From the NCBI GenBank assembly GCA_949317995.1, contig OX439041.1:14539501-14603500 (forward strand): DNA of 64,000 nt, in the 5' to 3' direction. Position numbers and translations under genes: made by a program. Origin of the DNA: Acholoe squamosa (Eukaryota; Annelida; Polychaeta; Phyllodocida; Polynoidae). Positions within the stretch are counted from its first letter, which is position 1. Each line of letters opens with the position of its first letter. Below the pieces are notes generated by a model. That model made no database searches and was not told the origin of the DNA. It worked only from the letters and a program-made list of their open reading frames with translations. Positions 42,332-51,969 of the stretch are shown here, one piece after another.

Positions 42332-45063
42332 TTCTTCACTGAGTCCTCCTTACCCGGATTGCTCCGGTAACGAGTGTTTCTATAAACTGGCTTATCTGCC
42401 TCACACTCGGCAGCATAATGCCCAGTTTCCTGACATCGGAAGCATGTCACAACAGTCCTATCAGGCTTAGGCCTCCTAAGATTTTCAGTAATCTTCTTTA
42501 CCAAATTGTTAACCAGGTCCTCTGATAAAGGAGGACCCGTCGTGGGTTTGGTATCGGGGTGAGTCACAGGAGGTTTAGAAGTGATCACTTTCTCCTTGAC
42601 GTAACCCGGTTTCTTTCCCCAGTTCCGGTTGTACCGGGGGTTCCCTTGGCCAATGGCCCCAACGTTTTCATCTTCGTCAGGTTCCCCTGATTCGGATGAA
42701 TCGGTTTCGGGTATTCCCTCCGGGATTATCATTGCTGACATCCGTTGGGGTACCTTCCCGGCAAAGATACGGGCCTTTCGATCATAATGATCTAGGGACT
42801 GGAACAAATCTGTCAAAGAGGCATCATTCTTCCAAGCTTCACAGGCTACTGTCCTGTGTTCTTGATTCCGCAATCCTTCAATGAATTGTTTAAACATCTC
42901 ATCTAGGAAGCATTCATCATCTAGTCTCCATTGAGGTCTGGCTTTATGCAACAGTCGTTGACATTCTAAGCCGAACACTTTGGCAGACTCCTTGGGCTTC
43001 TGTGTTCTTTTAGTGAACGTCAGCCAAGGGTCTTCTCCAACTATATTCCCATATAAATATGAAGCAATCTCTATGAGTTCATCATACTTCATATGGGCTG
43101 AGAGTCCTGTTATTTGAGAATCTCTCCATTGTTCCACGGCTCCTTTTCCGTCGCCTTCCTTTAACCAGCATACTAAATAAGGCAGAGCTTCCGCTTTACC
43201 CCATCCATTGCAGTTAAAGACATCCGCGCAGCCTTGATACTCCTCCTTCCAAGGGTTCTTGGCATTAAAGGGGGTAGGTATCTTAGCTACTCTACGAGCC
43301 GGATTCGTGGATCCAGTAAGGGTTAAACCCTTACTCCATTCCATGATCTCCGTATCGTCCAGACCTTGATTGTAACAATCAACACCTAAGTTAGCAATCG
43401 CTGCATTAGAATCATGCAGCGCTTGTAACCCTGGAGAAAGAGATACTCGGCGACTGAGTCTCTTTTTCCTTGGAGGATTCGTACCATAAGTACTTCCAAA
43501 GCCTCCGGATGGTGGTCCTCCTCCACCTCCTGATCCCCCTGCTCCGTATGGAGGCACCTGTGAAAAGGTGTATCCACTGGTTTGGGGAGCCGGCCCTGGA
43601 CCATTGGTGGGTTGTGTATTTCCACCAAAGCTAAAGAAACCACTATTGGGATTAGTGTTTCCTCCTGTTCCATACGACTGATTTCCATTATTGAAACCAG
43701 TCCCACTGGCAGAGGGTCTGCTCCTGGAACGATCGCTTGAGGGTCCGGATCCTTGATCACATCCGGATTGCCCCCCAGCTGTACTGGAACCTCCGGGTGC
43801 TCGTCCGGTTGTTCCTCCGGACGTGTTCCGGGTGTTACCATTGGACGGATTCGTTCCTGTTTGGGACTGATTCCATCCATACTGGGCATACGGGCCATTT
43901 GGTCCCCCTAAAGGTGACTGTTGTGGCCATCCGCCGTCAAAGGTGGAGCTTCCTGCCGAGCGGCTTTGTTTAGCTCCACTCGCAGAATTATCCCCTTTAT
44001 TTCCCGTACCTAGACCAAGAGGTATAGAGGTATTATCTGTAAATCTAACCTGATGACTCTTTACTCCTTCATAACGAGGTACAGTTGTCTCTGTTACCCC
44101 GTCATTGCCCCTCAAAGAGAACATCTGGTTACTTGTCGTGTTTAGGGCAATTCCTGAAACAGTGAAGTCTGATTCAAGAGTGCCTACTGCACGACCAGTA
44201 TCTTCTAGATACTTTGACATCTGGATAGCTTTAGCCTCCAGTTCGGAATAATCATCCATCATTTTAGTCTGTTTAACAGCCAAATCTGTGGATTCGCGTA
44301 TCAATTGATCTTTGAGTTTTTCATGCTCATCGGTCTGTTTTTGGTACGTTTCCCGAGCATCTTTGAAGGCTGATTCTATTTTCTTCAGCTCTTCTTGATA
44401 CTTGCCGTAGGCCGATTGAGTTGAATTTAACTCTTGTTTAGTTCTATTCAACTCATCATACGAGGCTCTGTATTCCAGATCCGCCGTATATAGTGCATCA
44501 CGATACTGTTCGTGCTGGAGTTGAAAATCTTGCTTTTCTTTCTCCATCTGATCCAACAACAATTGTTGTTGGCGTCTACAACTCTGATCGTAATCGAGAC
44601 GTTCCGATATCAACTGTTTGTTTTCAGTCAGAATCTTGTCTCGGGTTCCGGTCAGTGTAATAAGATCCTTCTGGATCTTCTCGTATTCAGCTCTCATGTC
44701 TTCAAGCTCGTCCATTTTGTTCTTTTCGAATCCACATTTTTGGTGTTTAATTCGAGAACTGTATGGAGTTTCAAACATACCTGCACTAGGCTTTGGTACC
44801 TCAAATGGTAATTTACCAAATTGAGCAGTACTTTTATGCATTGGTGCAGGTTTCGAAGTACCTCCTGGCATGAATAAGGAGTCTCCAAATTCATCCAGTT
44901 CATGATGTAAGTTTCTTCTTACATCTTCTAACCCATCAGGGTAGTGTTCTAGTGGATCCCTCCACTCCGTACCTTGGGGTGGTGACTTGATTTCACCATC
45001 CTCCATCGGGGAGTCTAGCTCACGATTTGAGCCATTTCCCCTAACTGGGCTCAGCTCAGTCAT
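42322..45063 (-). CDS. gag: Gag polyprotein
   Basis: A 913-residue structural protein that would form the element's particle and bind its RNA. The start is an ATG at 45063 with G at -3, about 44 nt after the terminal repeat. Residues 1-110 are acidic and disordered-looking. Residues 115-290 form a long predicted coiled coil. Residues 350-535 are Gly/Ser/Asn/Pro-rich and end in a basic cluster (RKKRLSRR). Residues 590-765 have the hydrophobic, Trp-containing character of a gypsy capsid (retrotrans_gag-like). A single CCHC knuckle, CX2CX4HX4C, lies at 874-887. Gag is unusually long because of the added N-terminal coiled coil and linker. It ends in TGA within the proposed frameshift signal. The frame is unbroken. 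Confidence 0.93.
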   Translation of the reverse strand: MTELSPVRGNGSNRELDSPMEDGEIKSPPQGTEWRDPLEHYPDGLEDVRRNLHHELDEFGDSLFMPGGTSKPAPMHKSTAQFGKLPFEVPKPSAGMFETPYSSRIKHQKCGFEKNKMDELEDMRAEYEKIQKDLITLTGTRDKILTENKQLISERLDYDQSCRRQQQLLLDQMEKEKQDFQLQHEQYRDALYTADLEYRASYDELNRTKQELNSTQSAYGKYQEELKKIESAFKDARETYQKQTDEHEKLKDQLIRESTDLAVKQTKMMDDYSELEAKAIQMSKYLEDTGRAVGTLESDFTVSGIALNTTSNQMFSLRGNDGVTETTVPRYEGVKSHQVRFTDNTSIPLGLGTGNKGDNSASGAKQSRSAGSSTFDGGWPQQSPLGGPNGPYAQYGWNQSQTGTNPSNGNTRNTSGGTTGRAPGGSSTAGGQSGCDQGSGPSSDRSRSRPSASGTGFNNGNQSYGTGGNTNPNSGFFSFGGNTQPTNGPGPAPQTSGYTFSQVPPYGAGGSGGGGGPPSGGFGSTYGTNPPRKKRLSRRVSLSPGLQALHDSNAAIANLGVDCYNQGLDDTEIMEWSKGLTLTGSTNPARRVAKIPTPFNAKNPWKEEYQGCADVFNCNGWGKAEALPYLVCWLKEGDGKGAVEQWRDSQITGLSAHMKYDELIEIASYLYGNIVGEDPWLTFTKRTQKPKESAKVFGLECQRLLHKARPQWRLDDECFLDEMFKQFIEGLRNQEHRTVACEAWKNDASLTDLFQSLDHYDRKARIFAGKVPQRMSAMIIPEGIPETDSSESGEPDEDENVGAIGQGNPRYNRNWGKKPGYVKEKVITSKPPVTHPDTKPTTGPPLSEDLVNNLVKKITENLRRPKPDRTVVTCFRCQETGHYAAECEADKPVYRNTRYRSNPGKEDSVKKEN

Positions 45064-45092
45064 TTCTGACTGCGCTTACCCGAAGACCAACT

Positions 45093-45105
45093 GGTCACGG
45101 CACCA
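45093..45105 (-). other. Primer binding site, complementary to tRNA-His
   Basis: The coding strand reads TGGTGCCGTGAC one base after the terminal CCACTACA. This is complementary to a tRNA 3' end in TCACGGCA plus CCA, the acceptor end known for animal tRNA-His(GTG), which starts GCCGTGA. About 12 nt match before the complementarity breaks. The assignment rests on recall of that conserved acceptor stem. Confidence 0.7.
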
Positions 45106-45106
45106 G

Positions 45107-45269
45107 TGTAGTGGTTCGTCTCGTTAAGTTAGATTAAATCATAACGAAGAGAGAGAAAAGTTTCCGGGTAGGCAACGCAAGCTCTGAAATAAAAGCTCGG
45201 TTGCCTACCCGGAAACTTTTCTCTCTCTTCGTTATGATTTAATCTAACTTAACGAGACGAACCACTACA
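45107..45269. repeat. Aberrant 5' terminus: U5 fragment plus inverted U5 end
   Basis: 45107-45176 is a direct copy of 32131-32200 (70 nt, LTR end nearest the primer site). It is followed at once by 45177-45269, the exact reverse complement of 32131-32223 (93 nt). The segment can fold into a 70-bp stem with a 23-nt loop. U3, the TATA box and most of R are missing. The junction carries a 3-nt microhomology (AAC) between the end of the direct part and the sequence that would precede the inverted part, as in a template switch. The outer end is again CCACTACA, so both ends of the insertion are U5 ends. Confidence 0.9.
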
Positions 45270-45273
45270 TATG
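45270..45273. repeat. Target-site duplication, right (TATG)
   Basis: TATG directly follows the inverted terminal CCACTACA and equals 32127-32130. This shows that the foldback end itself was the integrated terminus. Confidence 0.8.
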
Positions 45274-45365
45274 TCTCACTATGGAGGTAAGCAGGAGGTT
45301 TATCTGATGCAGCTGATGACGTCACGGTTGCCCAACTGCATCTAGTGCTGCATTGTTCATATATG
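45274..45365 (+). repeat. Right half of dispersed repeat split by the gypsy element
   Basis: AGGTAAGCAGGAGG...GATGACGTCACGGTTGCC continues the repeat interrupted at 32130 and aligns with 13085-13200. It includes the family's TGACGTCA. Confidence 0.65.
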
Positions 45366-45479
45366 GGAGTGGTTGAAAAATATGTCCCATTTTGAATAGT
45401 AGGTCTAAAAGGTTCAGAATGTTGATCTTCCACGATACCTTATGTTAGGTTAGATATTGGTATTTTTCATGGGAAATGG

Positions 45480-45790
45480 CAGAGAAAGAGCTACAAACAG
45501 CATCTGATTGCATTCTTACAGTGCTGTGCTAGCACAATCGTGAGGTCATCATGTCCATCATATAAACCTCCTGTATTTTTTTTTGGACTAGCTTGTTAAT
45601 GAACTGTCAGGTTCATTTAAGTAACGATATAGAGCCGACCAGTTTTATTTGTTAATATTCAACAATAGTATTCCTCTATAGTATCTTATATATGAAAAAC
45701 CCTTCCAGAATCTTTTTATTTTACATAAAACCCATCAAAGTTGCTATCATAAAATTGAGTACTGTTTTCCTTTAAGCAATTTGTCTTGAC
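45480..45790 (-). repeat. Inverted copy of the TGACGTCA-family dispersed repeat
   Basis: Read on the minus strand, this block shows, in order, AACAGTACTCAATTTTATGATAG, AATAAAAAGATTCTGG, CATATATAAG, CAGGAGGTTTATATGATG and GATGACCTCACGATTG-like strings. These are the landmarks of 32035-32130 plus 45274-45365. The two copies face each other within a few hundred bases once the retrotransposon is removed. Its CRE-like site is mutated (TGACCTCA). Confidence 0.6.
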
Positions 45791-45839
45791 CCTCAAAAAG
45801 AACATCCAAACTTCCAAAGGCCACATAGTTAGGTACGGT

Positions 45840-46030
45840 AATAGTCTGTTTGAGTGCCCTGGCTCTTATAGATTCCAATACGATTCAATCACCAGTGCCC
45901 ATTTAAGACCGGCCCTTATTCAAGACATAGTTTAGTGTAAATATCAATTTTAAAAACCGATGTGAAGCCAGTGCGTATTTGAGACCGGCACTTGTATAAA
46001 GACCTGGCACTTAAACAGGATACAGTACAC
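45840..46030 (-). repeat. 'AAATAAGYRCC'-type repeat fragment (inverted, decayed)
   Basis: Repeated GACCGGCACTTGTAT, GACCGGCCCTTATTC and CCAGTGCCCATTTAAG strings resemble the complement of the motif series in 4390-4850. The fragment is strongly diverged. Confidence 0.35.
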
Positions 46031-46478
46031 ATCCATGTGAGTACCTTGCCATGCCTGCATTTAACCCTTACAAATTCATCTTGCTTCCAATAGGTCAGTA
46101 GCTCATCATGCACAAATGCGGTGCTACCGATTCCACTTACCAGCACTGCGTTGTACCATGGTGTACCATGAGATATGAACCTATAGTCTGGTTTTAAATT
46201 ATATATATTACAGTGACACGATCTGCGAAAAAGGGGCTTAGTGCAGAGGGTTCTAATACCCCTTCTCCCAGACCATGTCATCTTAGACCTGTACCTGTCA
46301 TTTCTGGCCAGTATGGGTTAAGAATGTACCAGACCAGTGTGCATTGTTTATTGCTGAGCAATACTGTCACAGATATACAAGTTATCAGACCCTTTAGATA
46401 TATTAACCCTTCCCCCACCACTGCAGAAATTACAAGACAATGAATGTACAAGCAGGGCGTGGTCTGCAGGGACCTGGG

Positions 46479-46598
46479 GGCCATTTCTGAACGTACTACA
46501 ATCAGTCACAGCCATATGACTACAAAATGCCAATGCTATTCCTTTGCGAAGTTTGGTACGACTTGAAGGGTGTAGTCGCAGGCTGTTAAGAAATGGCC
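46479..46598. mobile_element. MITE family M1, compact copy
   Basis: GGCCATTTCTGAAC at the left and GTTAAGAAATGGCC at the right are inverses, and subterminal GTACTACAATC and GTAGTCGCAGGC are related. The 120-bp copy is the clearest short copy, and both ends are identical over ten bases. Confidence 0.7.
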
Positions 46599-47209
46599 AC
46601 CAGAGGTGGAAATGGTTTAACACATGTCTTATGGGTCATTTGGCCTATACAGTATGTATATATGATACATGTTATTGCCCATTAGCTTGCTCCTCCACCA
46701 GACCAGGTAATAAAGCTCTGACTCACTCTAGAATATCTGCCTATAACAGGACCACACAGGCATATAGACTGTTGTATATTGACCTCATTTCTGCTCAGGC
46801 CTTCATCTGTAAGCCAATAACAATGATATGTTGCTATAACCTCCTAGCCAGTGGATGTAAGACAACCTTGTATGGTTTTGGTCCATTCATATTTTTCTCA
46901 CTGTATCTCCAAGGAAGAACTAAAAAGAATATTCAAGATAAAATTCAATTAAATCATTTCTAGTTAGATGATCATATCTGTCATTTGCTCAATTCTCCAG
47001 CCAATTATTGGTCAACCCTTGTGCCACAATAACCTGGGCTGGACGACTTTCCTCCCACCAACACCTGTTGGCTCCTTGCCCTGCCTCTCTGTCTATCTCT
47101 CCCTCCTGGTCCTTGATTCTGTCTGTGTTCATCTGTTTCTTTCTCTGTGTCTGCCTCTGTCTCCATCTGCCTCTCTCTCAGACATTCTTCTGCAATTATG
47201 TCTCTGTCC

Positions 47210-47214
<5 letters not shown>

Positions 47215-47274
<60 letters not shown>
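47215..47274. repeat. (CT)n microsatellite
   Basis: About 60 bp of nearly pure CT dinucleotide lies in a pyrimidine-rich region. Confidence 0.95.
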
Positions 47275-47279
<5 letters not shown>

Positions 47280-48254
47280 CTCTCCCTTTCCTCTCATACA
47301 TTCTGCATTATTTCACCTATACCCTCATCCTCCTTCCTCAATAGGATACACTGTTCACATGCCACCACCATCCCCATACCCGCTGGGACAAGCCACATGC
47401 AAAGGGGCTCAGAGCCAGTCACCGGGGCCTGCCAATCCATGTCCACTCAGCCACAACTAATCGATTTTAGAGGCCTCCAATTTTAATTTGCCCCACATTC
47501 CAGGGTGTTACTACCCTCCCATGGAGTGTACCAGAGAGCGACATTTAACACATTCATGGCTGCATAATGCCTATGTATATTCATGTACTCTTGTCATCAT
47601 GATACGCCGATGCAATGCGGCTGAGGTGACTAACCAGCACTGCATTGATACTTCATATCAAGCCTTCAACAGTATCATATTGATCCCATATGGTCGGCAT
47701 GATTCTCAAACAGAAGCAGAGGAACCAATTTTCCCTCATGTATTTAAGGTCCATGGGTGTCAGCGGGGGGATTCACTAAATCCATATACACAGCCTTATA
47801 TGGCACCTTCCTATGATGGGGAGGGTCTCACGCCCTGGCCTCCAGCTCAATCGCTTTCCCCCTCTTTTCAGACACCAGTGAGGGATACATCCCTGGCTTA
47901 TTACTCGCCAGCACTGCATTCAAGGTTGTAATTAGAATGACCGATGAACCCTGTGCCGGATTTTGACACTGTGCATATGGCTTGCACCGGCTTTTATGCC
48001 CTTCAGAGTTCAATGCTCTTTATGCAGATTTGGCAAAAAAGGGGCTAAATAAAGGGAGCCCCCACTCATTTTCAAATACGTGGATCCAACACTGTGAAAC
48101 ACTACATATATATGTTGTCTTGAAGGTGGTATGGAGTGTGCATGAGGTGGGTGATGTGGAGTGGGTATGAGATGTGGCTGGGGGCTGTATAGGTGTACAA
48201 GAAGAGGCAGGGGTAAATACAGTCTCCATGATGAAGATCAATACTTGGCACATC

Positions 48255-51200
48255 CTGCTGTATTTGTAGCTGAGGAGTGGTGTGAATGACAGTCAGTATA
48301 CCATGTCCCTAGCTGTTGCTGTATTTGTGGCTGAAGAGTGGTGTGAATGAGTCAATATACCATGTCCAGCTCTAGCTGCAGCTGTATTTGTGGGTGAGGA
48401 GTGGTGTGAATGACAGTCTGTATACCATATCCAGCTCTAGCTGCAGCTGTATTTGTGGCTGAGGAGTTGTGTGAATGACAGTCTGTATACCATATCCAGC
48501 TCTAGCTGCAGCTGTATTTGTGGGTGAGGAGTTGTGTGAATGACAGTCTGTATACCATATCCAGCTCTAGCTGCTGCTGTATTTGTGGGTGAGGAGTTGT
48601 GTGAATGACAGTCTGTATACCATATCCAGCTCTAGCTGCAGCTGTATTTGTGTGTGAGGAGTCGTGTGAATGACAGTCTGTATACCATATCCAGCCCTAG
48701 CTGCTGCTGTATTTGTGGGTGAGGAGTTGTGTGAATGACAGTCTGTATACCATGTCCAGCTCTAGCTGCAGCTGTATTTGTGGGTGAGGAGTGGTGTGAA
48801 TGACAGTCTGTATACCATATCCAGCCCTAGCTGCTGCTGTATCTGTGGGTGAGGAGTGGTGTGAATGGCAGTCTGTATACCATATCCAGCTCTAGCTGCT
48901 GCTGTATTTGTGGGTGAGGAGTTGTGTGAATGACAGTCTGTATACCATGTCCAGCTCTAGCTGCAGCTGTATTTGTGGCTGAGGAGTTGTGTGAATGACA
49001 GTCTGTATACCATGTCCATCTCTAGCAGCAGCTGTATTTGTGGGTGAGGAAGTGTGTGAATGACAGTCTGTATACCATATCCAGCTCTAGCTGCAGCTGT
49101 ATTTGTGGGTGAGGAGTCATGTGAATGACAGTCTGTATACCATATCCAGCTCTAGCTGCAGCTGTATTTGTGGCTGAGGAGTGGTGTGAATGACAGTCTG
49201 TATACCATATCCAGCCCTAGCTGCATCTGTATTTGTGGGTGAGGAGTTGTGTGAATGACAGTCTGTATACCATGTCCAGCTCTAGCAGCAGCTGTATTTG
49301 TGGGTGAGGAAGTGTGTGAATGACAGTCTGTATACCATATCCAGCTCTAGCTGCAGCTGTATTTGTGGGTGAGGAGTCATGTGAATGACAGTCTGTATAC
49401 CATATCCAGCTCTAGCTGCTGCTGTATTTGTAGCTGAGGAGTTGTGTGAATGACAGTCTGTATACCATATCCAGCTCTAGCTGCTGCTGTATTTGTAGCT
49501 GAGGAGTTGTGTGAATGACAGTCTGTATACCATATCCAGCTCTAGCTGCAGCTGTATTTGTGGGTGAGGAGGTGTGTGAATGACAGTCTGTATACCATGT
49601 CCAGCTCTAGCTGCAGCTGTATTTGTGGGTGAGGAGGTGTGTGAATGACAGTCTGTATACAATGTCCAGCTCTAGCTGCAGCTGTATTTGTGGGTGAGGA
49701 GTTGTGTGAATGACAGTCTGTATACCATGTCCAGCCCTAGCTGCTGCTGTATTTGTGGCTGAGGAGTTGTGTGAATGACAGTCTGTATACCATGTCCAGC
49801 TCTAGCTGCTGCTGTATTTGTGGGTGAGGAGGTGTGTGAATGACAGTCTGTATACCATGTCCAGCTCTAGCTGCAGCTGTATTTGTTGGTGAGGAGTTGT
49901 GTGAATGACAGTCTGTATACCATGTCCAGCTCTAGCTGCAGCTGTATTTGTGGATGAGGAGGTGTGTGAATGACAGTCTGTATACCATGTCCAGCTCTAG
50001 CTGCTGCTGTATTTGTGGGTGAGGAGGTGTGTGAATGACAGTCTGTATACCATGTCCAGCTCCAGCTGCTGCGGTATTTGTGGGTGAGGAGTTGTGTGAA
50101 TGACAGTCTGTATACCATGTCCAGCCCTAGCTGCAGCTGTATTTGTGGGTGAGGAGTTGTGTGAATGACAGTCTGTATACCATGTCCAGCCCTAGCTGCA
50201 GCTGTATTTGTGGGTGAGGAGGTGTGTGAATGACAGTCTGTATACCATATCCAGCTCTAGCTGCAGCTGTATTTGTGGGTGAGGAGTTGTGTGAATGACA
50301 GTCTGTATACCATGTCCAGCTCTAGCTGCAGCTGTATTTGTGGCTGAGGAGTCGTGTGAATGACAGTCTGTATACCATGTCCAGCTCCAGCTGCAGCTGT
50401 ATTTGTGGCTGAGGAGTTGTGTGAATGACAGTCTGTATACCATGTCCAGCTCCAGCTGCTGCTGTATTTGTGGGTGAGGAGTCATGTGAATGACAGTCTG
50501 TATACCATGTCCAGCTCTAGCTGCTGCTGTATTTGTGGGTGAGGAGTGGTGTGAATGACAGTCTGTATACCATGTCCAGCTCTAGCTGCAGCTGTATTTG
50601 TGGGTGAGGAGTTGTGTGAATGACAGTCTGTATACCATGTCCAGCTCTAGCTGCAGCTGTATTTGTGGGTGAGGAGTCGTGTGAATGACAGTCTGTATAC
50701 CATATCCAGCCCTAGCTGCAGCTGTATTTGTGGATGAGGAGTGGTGTGAATGACAGTCTGTATACCATGTCCAGCCCTAGCTGCTGCTGTATTTGTGGGT
50801 GAGGAGTGGTGTGAATGACAGTCTGTATACCATGTCCAGCTCTAGCTGCAGCTGTATTTGTGGGTGAGGAGTTGTGTGAATGACAGTCTGTATACCATGT
50901 CCAGCCCTAGCTGCTGCTGTATTTGTGGGTGAGGAGTTGTGTGAATGACAGTCTGTATACCATGTCCAGCTCTAGCTGCTGCTGTATTTGTGGCTGAGGA
51001 GTGGTGTGAATGACAGTCTGTATACCATGTCCAGCCCTAGCTGCTGCTGTATTTGTGGGTGAGGAGTTGTGTGAATGACAGTCTGTATACCATGTCCAGC
51101 TCTAGCTGCAGCTGTATTTGTGGGTGAGGAGTGGTGTGAATGACAGTCTGTATACCATGTCCAGCTCTAGCTGCAGCTGTATTTGTGGGTGAGGAGTTGT

Positions 51201-51436
51201 GTGAATGACAGTCTGTATACCATGTCCAGCCCTAGCTGCAGCTGTATTTGTGGGTGAGGAGGTGTGTGAATGACAGTCTGTATATCATGTCCAGCTCTAG
51301 CTGCAGCTGTATTTGTGGGTGAGGAGTCGTGTGAATGACAGTCTGTATACCATATCCAGCCCTAGCTGCAGCTGTATTTGTGGGTGAGGAGGTGTGTGAA
51401 TGACAGTCTGTATATCATGTCCAGCCCTAGCTGCTG
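48255..51436. repeat. 65-bp minisatellite, about 49 units
   Basis: A 65-bp unit recurs head to tail for about 3.18 kb. It is marked by GACAGTCTGTATACCAT, CCAGCTCTAGCTGC and TATTTGTGGGTGAGGAG. Units vary at a few fixed positions: CATATCC/CATGTCC, TCTAG/CCTAG, GCAGCTG/GCTGCTG and the trinucleotide after GAGGAG. The first two or three units are the most diverged. As 65 is not a multiple of three, the minus-strand frames across it (up to 97 codons) shift through the same unit and are not genes. Confidence 0.97.
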
Positions 51437-51897
51437 TTAGACAGACATCTTCATACATCAGGAGGGCATTTCTTAACATTGTTTTGCCAGACCCAAAATC
51501 TACGCTGTAAAAGAAATCTCAAAATAACAGTGAACTCCTCGTCTCAAAATTGCCAGTTTTGCTTTATTTTCATGGATATTCCTTGTGCCACTCAACATAT
51601 ACTACAATCTAGGGCCACTTTCATTATGATGCCTCTTAGATTTAACAGTTATTTAGATTGTGCGACTCAAAGGTTCTTGAGTCATATAGAGCAGTTGCAC
51701 CCAATACCCTTTTTGTTGCTGAGGGAGCGTCAGAAAAGTGCCCAGCTGGAGTTATGTTATGCTTCTCATAGGAAAAGCCATCCATAGATAGTTTCCATAT
51801 GGTCTTTATGCAAAACGTTCCATCCTGTGTTATGATGTACAAATCTCATCAGGTTCTACTTAACTTGATGAGAATGAGGCAGATTGCATCTACTATT

Positions 51898-51969
51898 TGT
51901 GGATCAACACGGTAAAAGGTACGCCCGCGAGGGGGTGCGCGGGCATACCTTTTACCATGTTGATCCACA
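51898..51969. repeat. Large hairpin (32-nt arms)
   Basis: Arms 51898-51929 and 51938-51969 pair with very few mismatches around an 8-nt loop. The outer part is TGTGGATCAACACGGTAAAA and the inner part GTACGCCCGCG. The left arm alone recurs at 24369-24402. It stands just beyond the end of the 65-bp minisatellite. Confidence 0.8.

Larger units (their letters stand above)
32131..45269 (-). mobile_element. Ty3/gypsy-type LTR retrotransposon with ORF3 and foldback 5' end
   Basis: A 13,139-bp element reads right to left. The order is aberrant 5' terminus (45269-45107), primer binding site, gag, pol, spacer, ORF3, long 3' UTR, polypurine tract, and complete 3' LTR (32548-32131). Domain order protease-RT-RNase H-integrase is that of Ty3/gypsy (Metaviridae-like) elements. 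Gag, pol and ORF3 are all uninterrupted, and the terminal repeats are identical over all 163 comparable nt, so the insertion is young. The 5' end lacks U3 and the promoter. No envelope-like protein is present. Its length is about twice that of a simple gypsy element, mainly because of ORF3 and the UTRs. Confidence 0.95.
46031..48250. other. Non-coding stretch with one M1 MITE, (CT)n and hairpin-family fragments
   Basis: No gene is supported. The M1 MITE at 46479-46598 and the CT run at 47215-47274 are listed separately. Fragments with CATCATG...CCAGCACTGC at 46095-46150 and 47595-47930 resemble the hairpin repeat family of 440-600. Frames at 46968-47486 and 47008-47460 are created by the CT run, and that at 47488-47931 shows no domain. 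Confidence 0.45.

Noticed and set aside
47008..47460. 150-codon plus-strand frame and its neighbours
   Set aside because: Most of it is Ser/Leu encoded by the (CT)n microsatellite, which keeps frames open by chance.
49867..50485. Minus-strand frames with repeated YRLSFTQLL-like peptide
   Set aside because: Produced by the 65-bp minisatellite. The unit is not a multiple of three, and the same peptide appears in shifting frames with no conserved ends.
48255..51436. CRISPR-like array
   Set aside because: Units are contiguous 65-bp repeats without unique spacers, in eukaryotic-type DNA.
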